A stretch of 64,000 nt of DNA from Choanephora cucurbitarum (lineage: Eukaryota; Mucoromycota; Mucoromycetes; Mucorales; Choanephoraceae), in assembly GCA_025331435.1 (NCBI GenBank), contig JAIWNI010000054.1, positions 62,001 to 126,000 on the forward strand, in the 5' to 3' direction. The notes under the pieces were generated by a model. It ran no database searches, was not told the origin of the DNA, and worked only from the letters and a program-made list of their open reading frames with translations. Positions within the stretch are counted from its first letter, which is position 1, and every line of letters begins with the position of its first letter. Both the position numbers and the translations under genes were made by a program. Shown piece after piece: positions 32,841-43,875 of this stretch.

Positions 32841-33602
32841 ACATCGAAGCCTGTTATACATGAACAGATAACAGAATGATCTAAGAAAACAGTGATAAAG
32901 TATGTTATCAGTACTTCCTTCAATAGCACGTTGCTACTTGTAGCAAAGAAGAACAAATATAACGAAATTGTAAGCTATCGAGTATGCTTAGATGCGAGAC
33001 TTTCGAACAAGACATTACCACCCAGATGCAGCTTTGAAGTGCCATAAGCAAGAAGCATTTTCGAGAATTCGAGAGGCAATAAGACATTCTGTATACTGGA
33101 TCTCTTTGATGCATATCATTGTTTCAAGATCCGTCCTACAAATGCACACGAGTTGACTTTCTCTCACAATGGACAGCAAAACTGCTTCATTAAGGAATAC
33201 TTTGGTTTGAAGAGCTTGGCTTCACAATTCTATAAGGTCACGGCCATCTTGTTTGAAGGTACGGGTCGCGTACAGTCTTTTGTTGACGATTGTATTGTGG
33301 CTAGTGAAGTACCCGAATAACATGCTAAAGATGTTAATATAGTGATAGACAGATCGAATCATGCCGAACCCCAAGAAATGTGTTTGGTTTTAACAATCAC
33401 TGCTAAAAATTTAGGGATACACATGCTAATGTCATTTGCATCCTCAAATCCTTATCGTACTACCAACTTTATTGAATACACTGATGCAGCAAAAAGCCAT
33501 TTCATCATGTTTGATGGTAAGCTAATTACCCTTCAAGCTATCGCATGCAAAAGTATACTAAGTTATTCTGAATATCTAGATATGAAACCCTACTTTGAAT
33601 AG
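32841..33602 (+). pseudogene. Decayed Ty3/Gypsy reverse transcriptase
   Basis: A single frame reads through a Gypsy RT with three stops (32877, 33045 and 33318). Recognisable pieces are HEQITE...TVIKYVIST (usually a G-V-I-x-P-S-x-S region), LLLVAKKN, SYRVCLDARLSNKT, FCILDLFDAYHCFKI, EYFGLKSLASQFYK and SFVDDCIVAS (the xxDD active site). HAKDVNIVIDRSNHA follows, as in the helix after the catalytic loop. No LTRs were found. It belongs to a different Gypsy lineage from the intact element (LDLFDAYHCF versus LDLASGYYQI). Confidence 0.75.
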
Positions 33603-34729
33603 AGATTTCTTGTTGACAATTGTCTAATTCAAAGGCCACATGCCATACTCAGATCACCTACTGTTCCTTCTCAGTTGAAAAGCTTCTTCGATTAAGTAAA
33701 ATCACTCTCTACTTGGAAGAAGTTCTTAAACCATAGCATTGACAACGCATAAGTCTCCAAATACATTGATCTTTACTTTTTCTGCAGACATGAATACACG
33801 ATACTTGCTTTCTTGCTTCTAAACTTACTCAATTAAAAAGTTACTTGCTTACATGCATCCCTATATCTTTTTCTATACACGTACACACACTAATAAAAAC
33901 ACATTCTACATATTCGCAATTCATAAAAAAAAAGAGGGTCCAGCCCTCATCTTATAATGCCTAAAATCACTTGGACTGACAAGTTGTAGGGACCGCGTTT
34001 CTTTTTGTAGTATTTGGGGAAGCCTTATCTGTACTATTCCCAAGTGTTACACCTTTTGCTGGAATGCATTTTCAGTTTTTTTCTTGCCGAAAAGTGAAGA
34101 AGAGCACTGCAGAAATAAGAAAAGAGGGCATCAATAAAAGAACCTAACTTCTGATCAAAGGAGAGTGTTATATATAAGCTTCATATGTCTATATCTGTAC
34201 GCCAATGTATGTTGCGGTTGTTTGTCTATCAAGTAAAGAAAAAGAATTATTCTAAACAAAGTAAACTTTTCAAAAATAACAATCATTTCATAACAAGCCG
34301 CCAATCATTTTCAGTTATTATGAAATTGCCAGTTTTTTCGAAATCAACAAGATCTAGCAACCGCACCATATAGCTGAATGTTCCTGAGGATAAAGTGTAG
34401 AATATGATAGACTTGTATTATAAAACAAAGTTGCGTTGGAATTGACAACATGGTCTGTTGATTTCCATTGTAATACGCAATAGTGCCTTCATCCGAACTG
34501 CTTGACCTGCTATGATGGTTTTAAGCTTTTACTGAAAATTTCGTATGACGTACTGGGCGCACTTTTTTTTTTTATATATATTTTGGGTAAAACTTTTTTT
34601 TCTCCTCTGAGCACACACACATTTTTTTCTATCTTCTTTTTGCACACTCTTCTATAAGTTTGTTTCTCTCCCCCTCTGTCTTTTCTATACATACGCGTTA
34701 TTGTTGTGTTTCTCGATACTTCCAGTTCA
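33603..34729. other. Intergenic region, no gene seen
   Basis: AT-rich, with no supported frame. The last 170 bases become C/T-rich, as in other leaders here. A short TATATATATA run lies near 34572. Confidence 0.5.
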
Positions 34730-36136
34730 ATGACCAATAACTTGCAAGCTAATTCAGTTGCGAGTGAGTTTACCAACGAGTTCATTATAGACGATCAAGA
34801 TGAAGTCAGTTCACCTGTACCAGACACAGTGTCCGAGCCTTATGGGGGTATCCACCAAGACTTTCGACAGGACACTGTATTTGTGTTGAGTATTGACGCA
34901 GACAATAAACAGCCAGGTACTTTGACAGGTGAACAATGCCCAATGTCAGATGTCATGAATAATAGTTATGAACTTCTTTGCAGTCAGTATCCACACTGGC
35001 GCCGTATGCTTGCTGATGAATATATGCGTAACACCAAACTCGATAAAGAACCTACGACAAAGACAACAGCTCAACTTGTTTTACTGCATATTGACGACCA
35101 TGCTTGGGCTTCTGTCATTCATTATCTGACAGGCACTAAATTCCTGCTTCAGCCAGATACTTATACCAAATTTTGTCTTGATTCGGGTGATCCTATCAGC
35201 CAGTGGACAGCAGCACAAGTCAAACTTCTCAGTCAAAAACTCCCTATCACAAAGGAACATGAACGAGATTGGCATGAACAGAGAAAGGTGGATGCCTGGA
35301 GACGCGCTCTTTTAGCCAAATTTGCACAAAATGAAGATCTTCAGCGAGCATTGATATTGACCGGGTGGGCGAAACTAGTGGATAGAAATGGTATACCTCA
35401 ACACCTATTGATGTGGGTTAGAACAGTACTTAGAGGTGATCATCAGCAACAACAACAAGAGGAAGCACAACAAGAAGAAGAAATACTATTAGAGAGAGGA
35501 AAGAGAAAAAGAGAGGAGGAAGGTGTGACAGAGGAATCAAAACAGACGATCATGTCTTCTATAACAAAATCAAAAGATGATAAAAATATAGAAGAAGTAA
35601 GGAGATTGCAATCGCATTTGATAGTGATGTTCATTTCTCTCTTAGGTACTTCGTGTAATTGAAGGTTTATTTGGTAAAGATAGACAACAGATATTATCTT
35701 CTATTTTGACTGGAACACCACCAACAGATCAGCCAAGAGAAACTGTACCCAAGAAACCAATTGAAGCAAAGCCAGTAGAGATGAAGGATGCAGTGGGCTA
35801 TTTAGAGCAAATTAAGAATGACGAACCACCTCAAACGTATCACAAATTCCTAGAAATCATGACAGACTTTAGATCAGAAAAGTAAGTTTCTTTAGAAAGC
35901 AAGTGATGCTGTTGACTTATACCTCTGCTAGGATTAATACCCCACAAGTCTTGGAGCGTGTTACAGCACTATTTAAGGGAAAGCCTTGGTTAATTCGCAA
36001 TTTCTTGATGTTTCTACCACCTGGTCATGTCCTCAACTTATCACCCGAAAACAAGTCAAATTCTATCTATATCACTTCTCCTACAGGAAGCAAAATAATC
36101 ATTCATACAGATGAAGGCATCATCACATTTGAATAA
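34730..36136 (+). CDS. NADAR-like plus PAH (Sin3-type) fusion protein
   Basis: Exons 34730-35596, 35646-35881 and 35932-36136 join in phase (introns of 49 and 50 nt) and give 435 aa. Residues about 75-245 resemble the NADAR/YbiA domain: HAWASVIHYLTGTKF, then DAWRRALLAKFAQN and ALILTGWAKLVD. A Q/E-rich linker with a basic patch (ERGKRKR) follows. The C-terminal part is a paired amphipathic helix domain: DAVGYLEQIKN, YHKFLEIMTDF, INTPQVLERVTALFKG and FLMFLPPGH. PAH domains dock transcription factors in Sin3 co-repressors, and NADAR proteins act on NAD/ADP-ribose-type N-glycosides. The Glu of the usual S-E-H-Y motif is Ile here (SVIHY), so enzyme activity is doubtful. The ATG at 34730 is chosen over an upstream in-frame GTG. 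It converges on the TMEM14 gene with a 33-bp gap. Confidence 0.75.
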
Positions 36137-36169
36137 AAACAGACCAAAGCTTATATTTTATTACTCTAT

Positions 36170-36604
36170 TTATTGCATTTGACTATATAGGCGAGTACCA
36201 TAACGAATGACCATCAAAAGACTTTATAGCACAATAAATAAGTTACTGAATTTTCTTTTTAGCATAAGATAGAACTTACCTCAACAAACTGACAAGTCCT
36301 GCAGGCATAAATTTTCTGCCACGGTAGAAACGTGAACCCATTACGAAAAGTAAGATGAGGCTGACAACAAATGACAATAACACATTTCTAGGATCGCGAG
36401 AGACTTGGTTTGCACCTAGAATGGCAAGACCACCAGAAACAACACCAGCAACAAGAGATGCAGTACTGCCAGCTTTTTGTTTTATTTTTTAATATGATGA
36501 ATATTCTATTCAGAAAAAGCTAGAGCATACATACCCTTTACGTAACCAACTATGCCACCAGCCATTACAGTAGCACCATAGGCATAACCCAATGTATCTG
36601 TCAT
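36170..36604 (-). CDS. TMEM14-family membrane protein
   Basis: Exons 36604-36535, 36472-36280 and 36221-36170 join in phase and give 104 aa. The family pattern is clear: DTLGYAYGATVMAGGIVGYVKAGS, SRDPRNV and GSRFYRGRKFMPAGLVS, with four hydrophobic segments. TMEM14 proteins are small mitochondrial or organellar membrane proteins. In animals TMEM14C carries porphyrin precursors in haem synthesis, but the fungal role is not established. Each exon is under 200 nt, so the gene is easy to miss. It is divergent from the KHA1-like gene and convergent with the PAH gene. Confidence 0.9.
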
Positions 36605-37255
36605 TTTGCTTTATAAGAGACGCGAATACGAGAAAAAAAAATTACAAAGAAAAGAAAATTAGTATCATCCCACTTCAACATTACTAAGTTCCAAAAAAAG
36701 AAATTAAGTTGTACATTGGCAATGCATTACTGGTTTGATTTCTTTGTGTGTCTTTTTTTTTTAATATCTACCCAGATGGGCTTATCTTTGCCTGCTTGTA
36801 TTTTAAAAAAGAACAAAATGGGTATAATTCGATTATTGATATAGATACGACTCAGTTCATTTGATAAGCTTGAAACGCAAAGATATGGATAGAAGAAAGA
36901 AAGAAAGAAATTTTCTCTGTTGAAAACAATAGCTTGGACTACAATTGGTGCAACAAGAATATAAGATATGTAGTAAATTATGCTGATAGATTCTGCCAGG
37001 TGATGTGTGCACCAAGAACAAACAAATAGAAAAACAAATGCACTAGCGCTGTCTTTAAATGACTAAAACGAATCACTAAACAAGAAACACTCGCATTGCT
37101 GGAAAAGTTCATGGGATCAAATGATACTTGAAGCATATCAAGTGACACATCAACTTGAATTGGTCAAGTTACACCAACAGTTTAATAAATACTTTAAAAA
37201 TAAAGATTTTTATTTTCAGCTTCTTCTTTTATTTTTCTTGCTTGATACATTCTCT
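36605..37255. promoter_or_regulatory. Divergent promoter region between TMEM14 and KHA1-like genes
   Basis: About 650 bp of AT-rich DNA between two start codons. No clear TATA box or factor site was recognised. A CAG at about 37219 could end a 5' UTR intron of the KHA1-like gene. Confidence 0.4.
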
Positions 37256-40189
37256 ATGGATTCAAAAGCTCCTCCACAGGCCGGTATCTTCTCAGGACTA
37301 GACCCCTCTGAAGTAAACACAGCCAACCCTATCACTCTATTTATTATTCAAGTAAGAGAAAAAAGCATGACTTTATCTTATCAATTGACTACTTTTTGTT
37401 AACTTAATTTTTGACATATTAGACTGTCATCATATTAGTGTTCTGTAGAATACTTGCAGTTCCACTTGGGTACATTCGCCAACCTCGAGTCATCGCAGAA
37501 GGTAAATTGGATTTCTTTTTTGAATTAGATGTGCATTGACACAGACGAATAGTTATTGGTGGTATCATTTTGGGACCTTCTGTTCTCGGAAGAATACCTC
37601 ATTTTAGAGAAACTATATTTCCCAAAGAATCTCTCCCCTTTCTTAACTTGGTAGCCACCATGGGTCTAGTGTTCTTCTTGTTTCAAGTCGGTCTAGAAGT
37701 AGATCTTCGGATTGTCAAGCGTGATTGGAAGAAAAGTTTCTCAATTGCAGTAGCAGGCATGGCTTTGCCTTTTGGTTTAGGCGCAGCAGTTAGTGTCGGT
37801 CTTTATCGTCTACAGAATGATAGCAGTATTCCCTTTTCTAGCTTTCTGCTGTTTTTGGGTGTAGCCATGGCCATCACAGTAAAGTCAAAGTTTATGGATC
37901 TATAGAAACACTCTACTTATCTTTATTCGGTATAGGCATTCCCTGTACTTGCACGTATTTTAGCAGAGCTTAAATTGCTTCGTACTCGAGTAGGAGCAAT
38001 CACTATGTCAGCAGGCCTTTTGAACGATTGTGTGGCATGGCAAGTGATACTAGATAAATGTCATTCAGCTGAAACTAAATGATTCATATAGGGTACTTTT
38101 GGCTTTAGTTGTTGCCTTATTAAACTCTTCAGGTGGATTAGAAGCATTGTATGTATTCTTGGCTACAGCAGGTTATTCGCTCTTTTTGATCGTTGTGATT
38201 GCTCCACTTTATCGCAAGTTGGCTGTCTACACAGATTCTTTTGAAAGAGGCCCTTCTCCTTTATTGATGTTTGTCACTCTGTTGATTGTACTTGTCTCAG
38301 CTTTTGTAACCGATGTATTTGGGTAAGCGGTATAGATCAAGAATTAAGAATTTGACATATTAACATAACCTATATTTGAATTCAGTGTTCATGCTATTTT
38401 TGGTGGATTTTTGGCTGGTGTGATTGTCCCTCATGATCATGGTCTTGCTGTAAAGATTACCGAGAAGATTGAAGATATTGTCAATATTGTATTCTTGCCA
38501 CTTGTAAGTAGATTTGGTTTGTTTTTAAAAAGAAATGTCATGCTAAAACTCTTTATAGTATTTTACATTGTCAGGCCTTAAAACCCAAATCGGTTTGCTT
38601 GATAGTGGCGCTGTATGGGGCTATGTAATTCTTGTAATTGTATTAGCATGTTTTGGTAAGATTATTGGTTGTGCTGGAGCAGCTAAAATTTCTGGAATGA
38701 CAACTCGTGAATCATTTACTGTCGGATTTTTGATGAGCTGTAAAGGGTAAGAATTAAAGTTGCAAATTCAACTTTATTTTGATCCAATGACATTTTCGGA
38801 TTAAATGTAACACAATCAAATAGGTTAGTGGAATTAATTGTTTTGAATATCGGTCATGATGCTGGTGTTTTGAATGATCAAGGTAAGCGGATGAACCCAT
38901 AATTATCATTCGTTTCGTTAACATTTTTTTTCTCAGTATTTGTCATTATGGTTGTCATGGCCTTGGTGACTACCTTCATGACAACACCTGTTGTGATGTG
39001 GTTGTATCCTGAAAGCTATCAGAAAGCTACAGCTATGAGATCAGACACCGACAATCTATCAGTTGCAAAAGACATTAGCCGTATGAACTCACGTATGGAT
39101 TTCGGCCAAAGCTTCTCATTGGTTACCATGGTCAACCGTATCGAAAGTGCCATTTCTATCATGTCGATTATCCGTATGCTCAAACGAGAACCAGCTGATC
39201 CTTCAGCCAAGATAGGCAGATATCAGCTCAACGTTCATGCCATGCGCTTACTTGAACTCACTCAACGTGCGTCAGATGTTATGAAACTGAAAGATATGGA
39301 AGAAACTTCTCGCCAGGATCCTGTCTTGAGCGTGCTTCGTACATTCACCAGTCTTAGTGGCGGTATTGAAATGTTAGGAACCCATCTTGATTTCCAAACA
39401 CGCTCTAGGTTTGTGAATACCATCGCCAATCACAGCCAAACTGTTTCGGCAGACATGGTCTTGATTCCGGTCGCCAATTACTCTCCGTTCCTTGAAGACC
39501 AAGCTTTTCCATCAAGCGAAGCTTCTTCTGGCCAAGTGGTAGACGCAGACTTTATCAACCACGCTTTCCTTCTCACCCCTTGTGTCACTGGCTTCTTTAT
39601 TGATCGAGGCTTTGGTCAGATCATGACCGACAACCATCGACAACTTCCCTCTACACCCTCGAGAATTGTTGTACCTTTGTTGGACGGTTTTCTTACTGAT
39701 GATCATATTGCATTGATCTTTGCTCTTCGTCTTCATTTCTACTCACAAGCTAAAGTCATTGTCCTACAAAGTCATCGCATGGATGAGTCCAAGCATTATG
39801 CTACAACAACATCAATACAACAAGCTTTAGACCGAGGATTCAGCTCATCTGAAGACGAGCAAGATGGCAAAGGAACACTAAGTTCTATCTTTACCTCAAC
39901 TGTCCCATCCAATGTCATACTTCAGACTGTCCCTGCTCGTAAGGCTCAATACCTTGCACTTCTGAATGAACTTGAGAGCCCTCTAGAAGAACATGATCTT
40001 TTGATTGTCGGAAGATCTATCAATCGAAGCCATGTTCTTCCTACAGCAATACCTCCTTCACCAGGCTCAAATTCTTATCATGAATTTACAAGCGCTTTAG
40101 GCCCTTATGCTCAATTCTTTCTCAAGGGAAATACGAAGGCCAGTGTGATTGTAGTTCAAGCACCTGTATTTAATGCAGATGGTGTATAA
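37256..40189 (+). CDS. KHA1: K+/H+ antiporter of the CPA2 family, KHA1-like
   Basis: Nine exons: 37256-37351, 37423-37501, 37553-37878, 37936-38039, 38092-38322, 38386-38503, 38559-38746, 38824-38882 and 38937-40189. All are in phase and give 817 aa (yeast Kha1 has 873). Intron 4 (38040-38091) uses a GC-AG pair. The first 430 residues hold about 12 membrane segments of the Na+/H+ exchanger fold, with [31 protein letters not shown] (the usual P-V region), LLNDCVAW (the N-D pair of CPA2 carriers) and GFLAGVIVP. The cytosolic C-terminal half is universal-stress-like, as in Kha1. It probably exchanges K+ for H+ in an internal membrane such as the Golgi. The upstream in-frame ATG at 37121 is less likely. 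Confidence 0.92.
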
Positions 40190-42780
40190 TATATCTATTT
40201 ATTTCAACCTGGAAAAAAAACTAACCTATTTATGTAATCTATCTATTCTATATCTTTACCTTAATTAAATAATAAATTTACTTCATCCGGTAATAGCCCA
40301 TGCTAATAACAATTGAGTTTCTTGACAAAGGAGATAGCTTTAATAAAGAGTTGAGTAGACAGGGAACTGTGTCTAGACGAATTATGGTCGAAAGTAAAAT
40401 TAATAAGATACGTGGATCAAATTTCCTTTTTCATCATTCCCTTATTTTTTGCCTGGGAATTGCCAGACCAATTCAAGTCAGAGGGCTGAACAGATTAAGA
40501 AAGAAAAGTTTTTCTGCTTCAAGCTTTCTTTTTTTCGACAAACATCATCTGATAGGTTCATCTTATGAGGCTTGTTAGAAAAATCCTACCTGAATGCAGA
40601 GCTAACATACTACTCAGTACCTGCGATTCATTCCGAGAAATCATCCTGGCTAGCACTCTTTACTGTCGAGACAGTCAATTAAAAGCTATTGTGTCAGTTT
40701 TCCTTTCGGATTTGCCTGGCCTTTTTTTTTTTTTTCGATCGACCAATCTATCCGCTCATAGACCATTTTATTGACGGACTCTAATATAAAATAAATGTTT
40801 GATATGAACTAACATACCCAATCCATTATATTTTGTTTATGCAAATCTAATAAATTCCTTTGCAGTGTTTGTTCAAAAAGGCCGTAGAAGAAGAGCTGGA
40901 GAAAGATTACGGTCAAATGTATAGATATGTTCAATGATATCAAATAGACCAAACAGTACCTGTGAGATAGTAGCTAATAAGGAAAGCGTTAATCGAATTT
41001 TTTTAATTCTATTTTAGGACCCTATCATTTGATATTATGTTTCACATATTGTTTGTGCTAACATTCAGGCCATAATATTAGTTTGTTACTGTTAGATAAG
41101 AAAAATGAGCTTTTCCAAGATACAAGAAAAACAGACATGCTGTTTGAGAATAGACAGAGTTAAAGAAACATATGCATTTGCCTGAATTTAGTCTAATTGC
41201 TTTGCTGGTTACTTGAAACTAAAATGCTCTAAAAAGGTATTATCCTAGAAAAGCCCGTGTAGAACAAGTGCTGCGCCAATCATTTCATTCGAGGTCCCTG
41301 TCAAGTACTACATCGGGTATTATTGCTAAGAAAAGTTGGAGGATCGCCGCTGCACATCTTTTTACAAATTTGTTAATTCAGCTTAACACCACTTGACTTT
41401 CTTCATAAAGATCGGCATTTGTTTACTTCAAGAGTATTGTGACTCAAATGAGCTGCATTACAGCCTGGATTATTATGTCAAAGACAATCCCTTTTTTGAA
41501 TACAAAACTAAAATGGGTAAGACTAAAAAACCAACAGCAGGCTTTATCCCCTCAAAGTAAAATAAAAATGCTTTATCCTAATTTTTGCTGATATAAGTGT
41601 AACTTTTAAAATCAAAGGAGTCAGATGTGAACTTAGTTTGATCAATGATCAAAGTTGCATATCTACGAAACTGCTTCAACTGAATGATGATAATGTAGGG
41701 CTAATAGGGACATACTCTCCAAGTGGTTGCAATAGAGAGTAACAAGCGTGCTCGTGATGTTCACAATAATTGGACATATATGGACAATAAATGCAAACAA
41801 TGATGCACGGTTTTATTTCTGTACCATAGCTGACTTTCAGCATAAGAAGTTTGTGGCAGCAAAGAAGGGAGGTGCTTTTGTGAACGTTTGAATAGACCTG
41901 TCATGCTCAAAGCACCATTGGCTTATCTTATGATATACACTCGGAACAGTATCCGGAAACTGACGTTAGATGCTATCAATTGCTCCTTGGTAGTTCTCCC
42001 TTTAGCGTTAAAGAAACAAAACAGTTATTGAGAATATAACACAAAACGTCATCTCTGTCATTTGTGGTACATGAAAAGTAAGCCATTCAAGTGAACAATG
42101 CTTTATGTTGTCGGCAAACTGCTAACATCAAAGAGAAAAAAGAAGAAGAGAGAGAAGACTAGACAGATGTCTCATACATGCGCACTATTCTTTTTCATAA
42201 AGTTTCTTTTTTGGTTGGCACTGAGTTAAAAGAGGGTAAACTAGGCTTGTTTCAAGTAGTTTAGTTGATTTTCTTTTCCGAGTCATTACTACAGACAAAG
42301 ACAAAAAAAGACCTTTTCTTTTAGCTAACCTCTTTATTTGGTATCGAGCATATGCATCGAAGAGATAAAAAAAAAGGGAGGGAGCCAGTCTGAAAATAAA
42401 GAGGAGAAAAGGTTTTGAAAACACAATAAAATTTATTTGCTGTCAACCTGTCCGTATGTTAAAATTACACTGTTTATTATTAAATAGTTTGTATTAGAAG
42501 CCCATGAACTAATATATTATTGCAAGTGATATATGATATGATATGAACAGTTCAAAAAAGCTCGAGAAATAAAGTGTTTTTTTGTGTGCTTTCAAAGTAT
42601 GTGTAAAGGATTATAATGATGATATGATATGTAATAATTTAAATAGAAGGGAAGAGGAAAAGGAGGGAGTTTTGGGTTTGCATTACTTCAAGATTAGCCT
42701 AAATAATGCTTATATACAGCAAGAAGTTGATTAGAGAATGGTGTTTGTCTAAGTTTCTTCTCTTTCTTGACATGGCTTTC
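40190..42780. other. Intergenic region, no gene seen apart from a weak remnant
   Basis: About 2.6 kb of AT-rich DNA between the KHA1-like gene and the 3' end of ERG3. Short open frames have no recognised family. A 57-codon plus-strand stretch at 41387-41560 (IGICLLQEYCDSNELHYS, VKDNPFFEYKTKMG) reads like protein and extends upstream in frame through stops, so it may be an old relic. Confidence 0.4.
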
Positions 42781-43875
42781 TTAGATTGTCTTTAGTTTGG
42801 CACTAAGAGTAGCGTTTTCGATGGTATCAGCATCATGAGCTTGACGGGCCATCACTTTGTGATCGTCACGGAGTGTCTTGTCGTATTGCTCATCAGTGGG
42901 TTGACGGTGTGAATTACCAACTCTGTCCCAAAATGTGAAGTATTGACCATAGTTATAGTTGAAATAGACGTGGTGAACAAAATGATGAGCACTGGTGTTG
43001 ATAATCTCAGAATGAGATACAAATTCACCTATTGGAAAGAGAATAAATTGTCTTTTTTCCTTATACAAAAAAGAAACTTGATCTTACCATCATGAATCAT
43101 AACAGTCCAGAAGTTAACGAAGATAAACATAAAGAGGTATTGATACTTGTGCATTGGGAACATGAAAGCGTACATGTGATAAGGCAATGATTGAATGTAG
43201 CCATCAAAGGGATTGAAGGCGTGAGAGGCAAAAGGCGTAGGGATAATCCATTTGTGATGAAGCTATTCCAGTTGAGTTAGTTCATTTTCCTTTACCAGGC
43301 CGGCTTTTTTCTTACCTTGTGCAAATACTTGTAAACAGAAGGGTGGTGCATCCAGCGATGGAACCAATAGATACCACAATCGGTAAAGAACAAAAAGACA
43401 GGGAAAGAAACAAGAATATAAAGCCATTCATACAAAGTCTTTGGTACACCACTATACAACATTGATTTTCCAAATACTTCTCCCAAAAACCAAGGCAAAG
43501 TAAGAACTAGACAAAGAAAATTTATGTCAAAACAATAAACTTTGTTTTGATTTGGCTTAAACACTTACCACTCATCCAGGGAATAGCATTTGTAGCACAT
43601 TCAATCTCTAAGCGGACTTGGTTCTTGAGAAACTTTGGGTGATTCTTGTATGAATGATCAAACACAAAATAATATGATAAAGAAGCAGTAATGAAGTACA
43701 AAGCCCAACCGAAAATGCAAGTAATCAAGAAGACAGAAAGGGCCGCACGCCAAATATCGTCACGAGGCCATGAGGAGATCAAACTGCCTGCTACATACTT
43801 TGTGTACGAAGGAAATACTTTGGCATAGAATTTATCAAAAAAGTATTCATCGCAAATGTATAGCACAGTATCCAT
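42781..43875 (-). CDS. ERG3: Sterol C-5 desaturase
   Basis: Exons 43875-43569, 43506-43316, 43262-43088 and 43028-42781 join in phase (introns of 62, 53 and 59 nt) to give 306 aa. The enzyme introduces the C-5(6) double bond of ergosterol at the ER, using molecular oxygen and a di-iron centre. The histidine boxes are present: HRWMHH, HKLHHKW (built across intron 2) and AHHFVHH, along with [16 protein letters not shown] and HAFNPFDGY. Membrane segments occur at about 45-70 and 120-150. It is somewhat shorter than yeast Erg3 (365 aa), mainly at the N-terminus. A loss of Erg3 alters azole response in other fungi. Confidence 0.95.
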
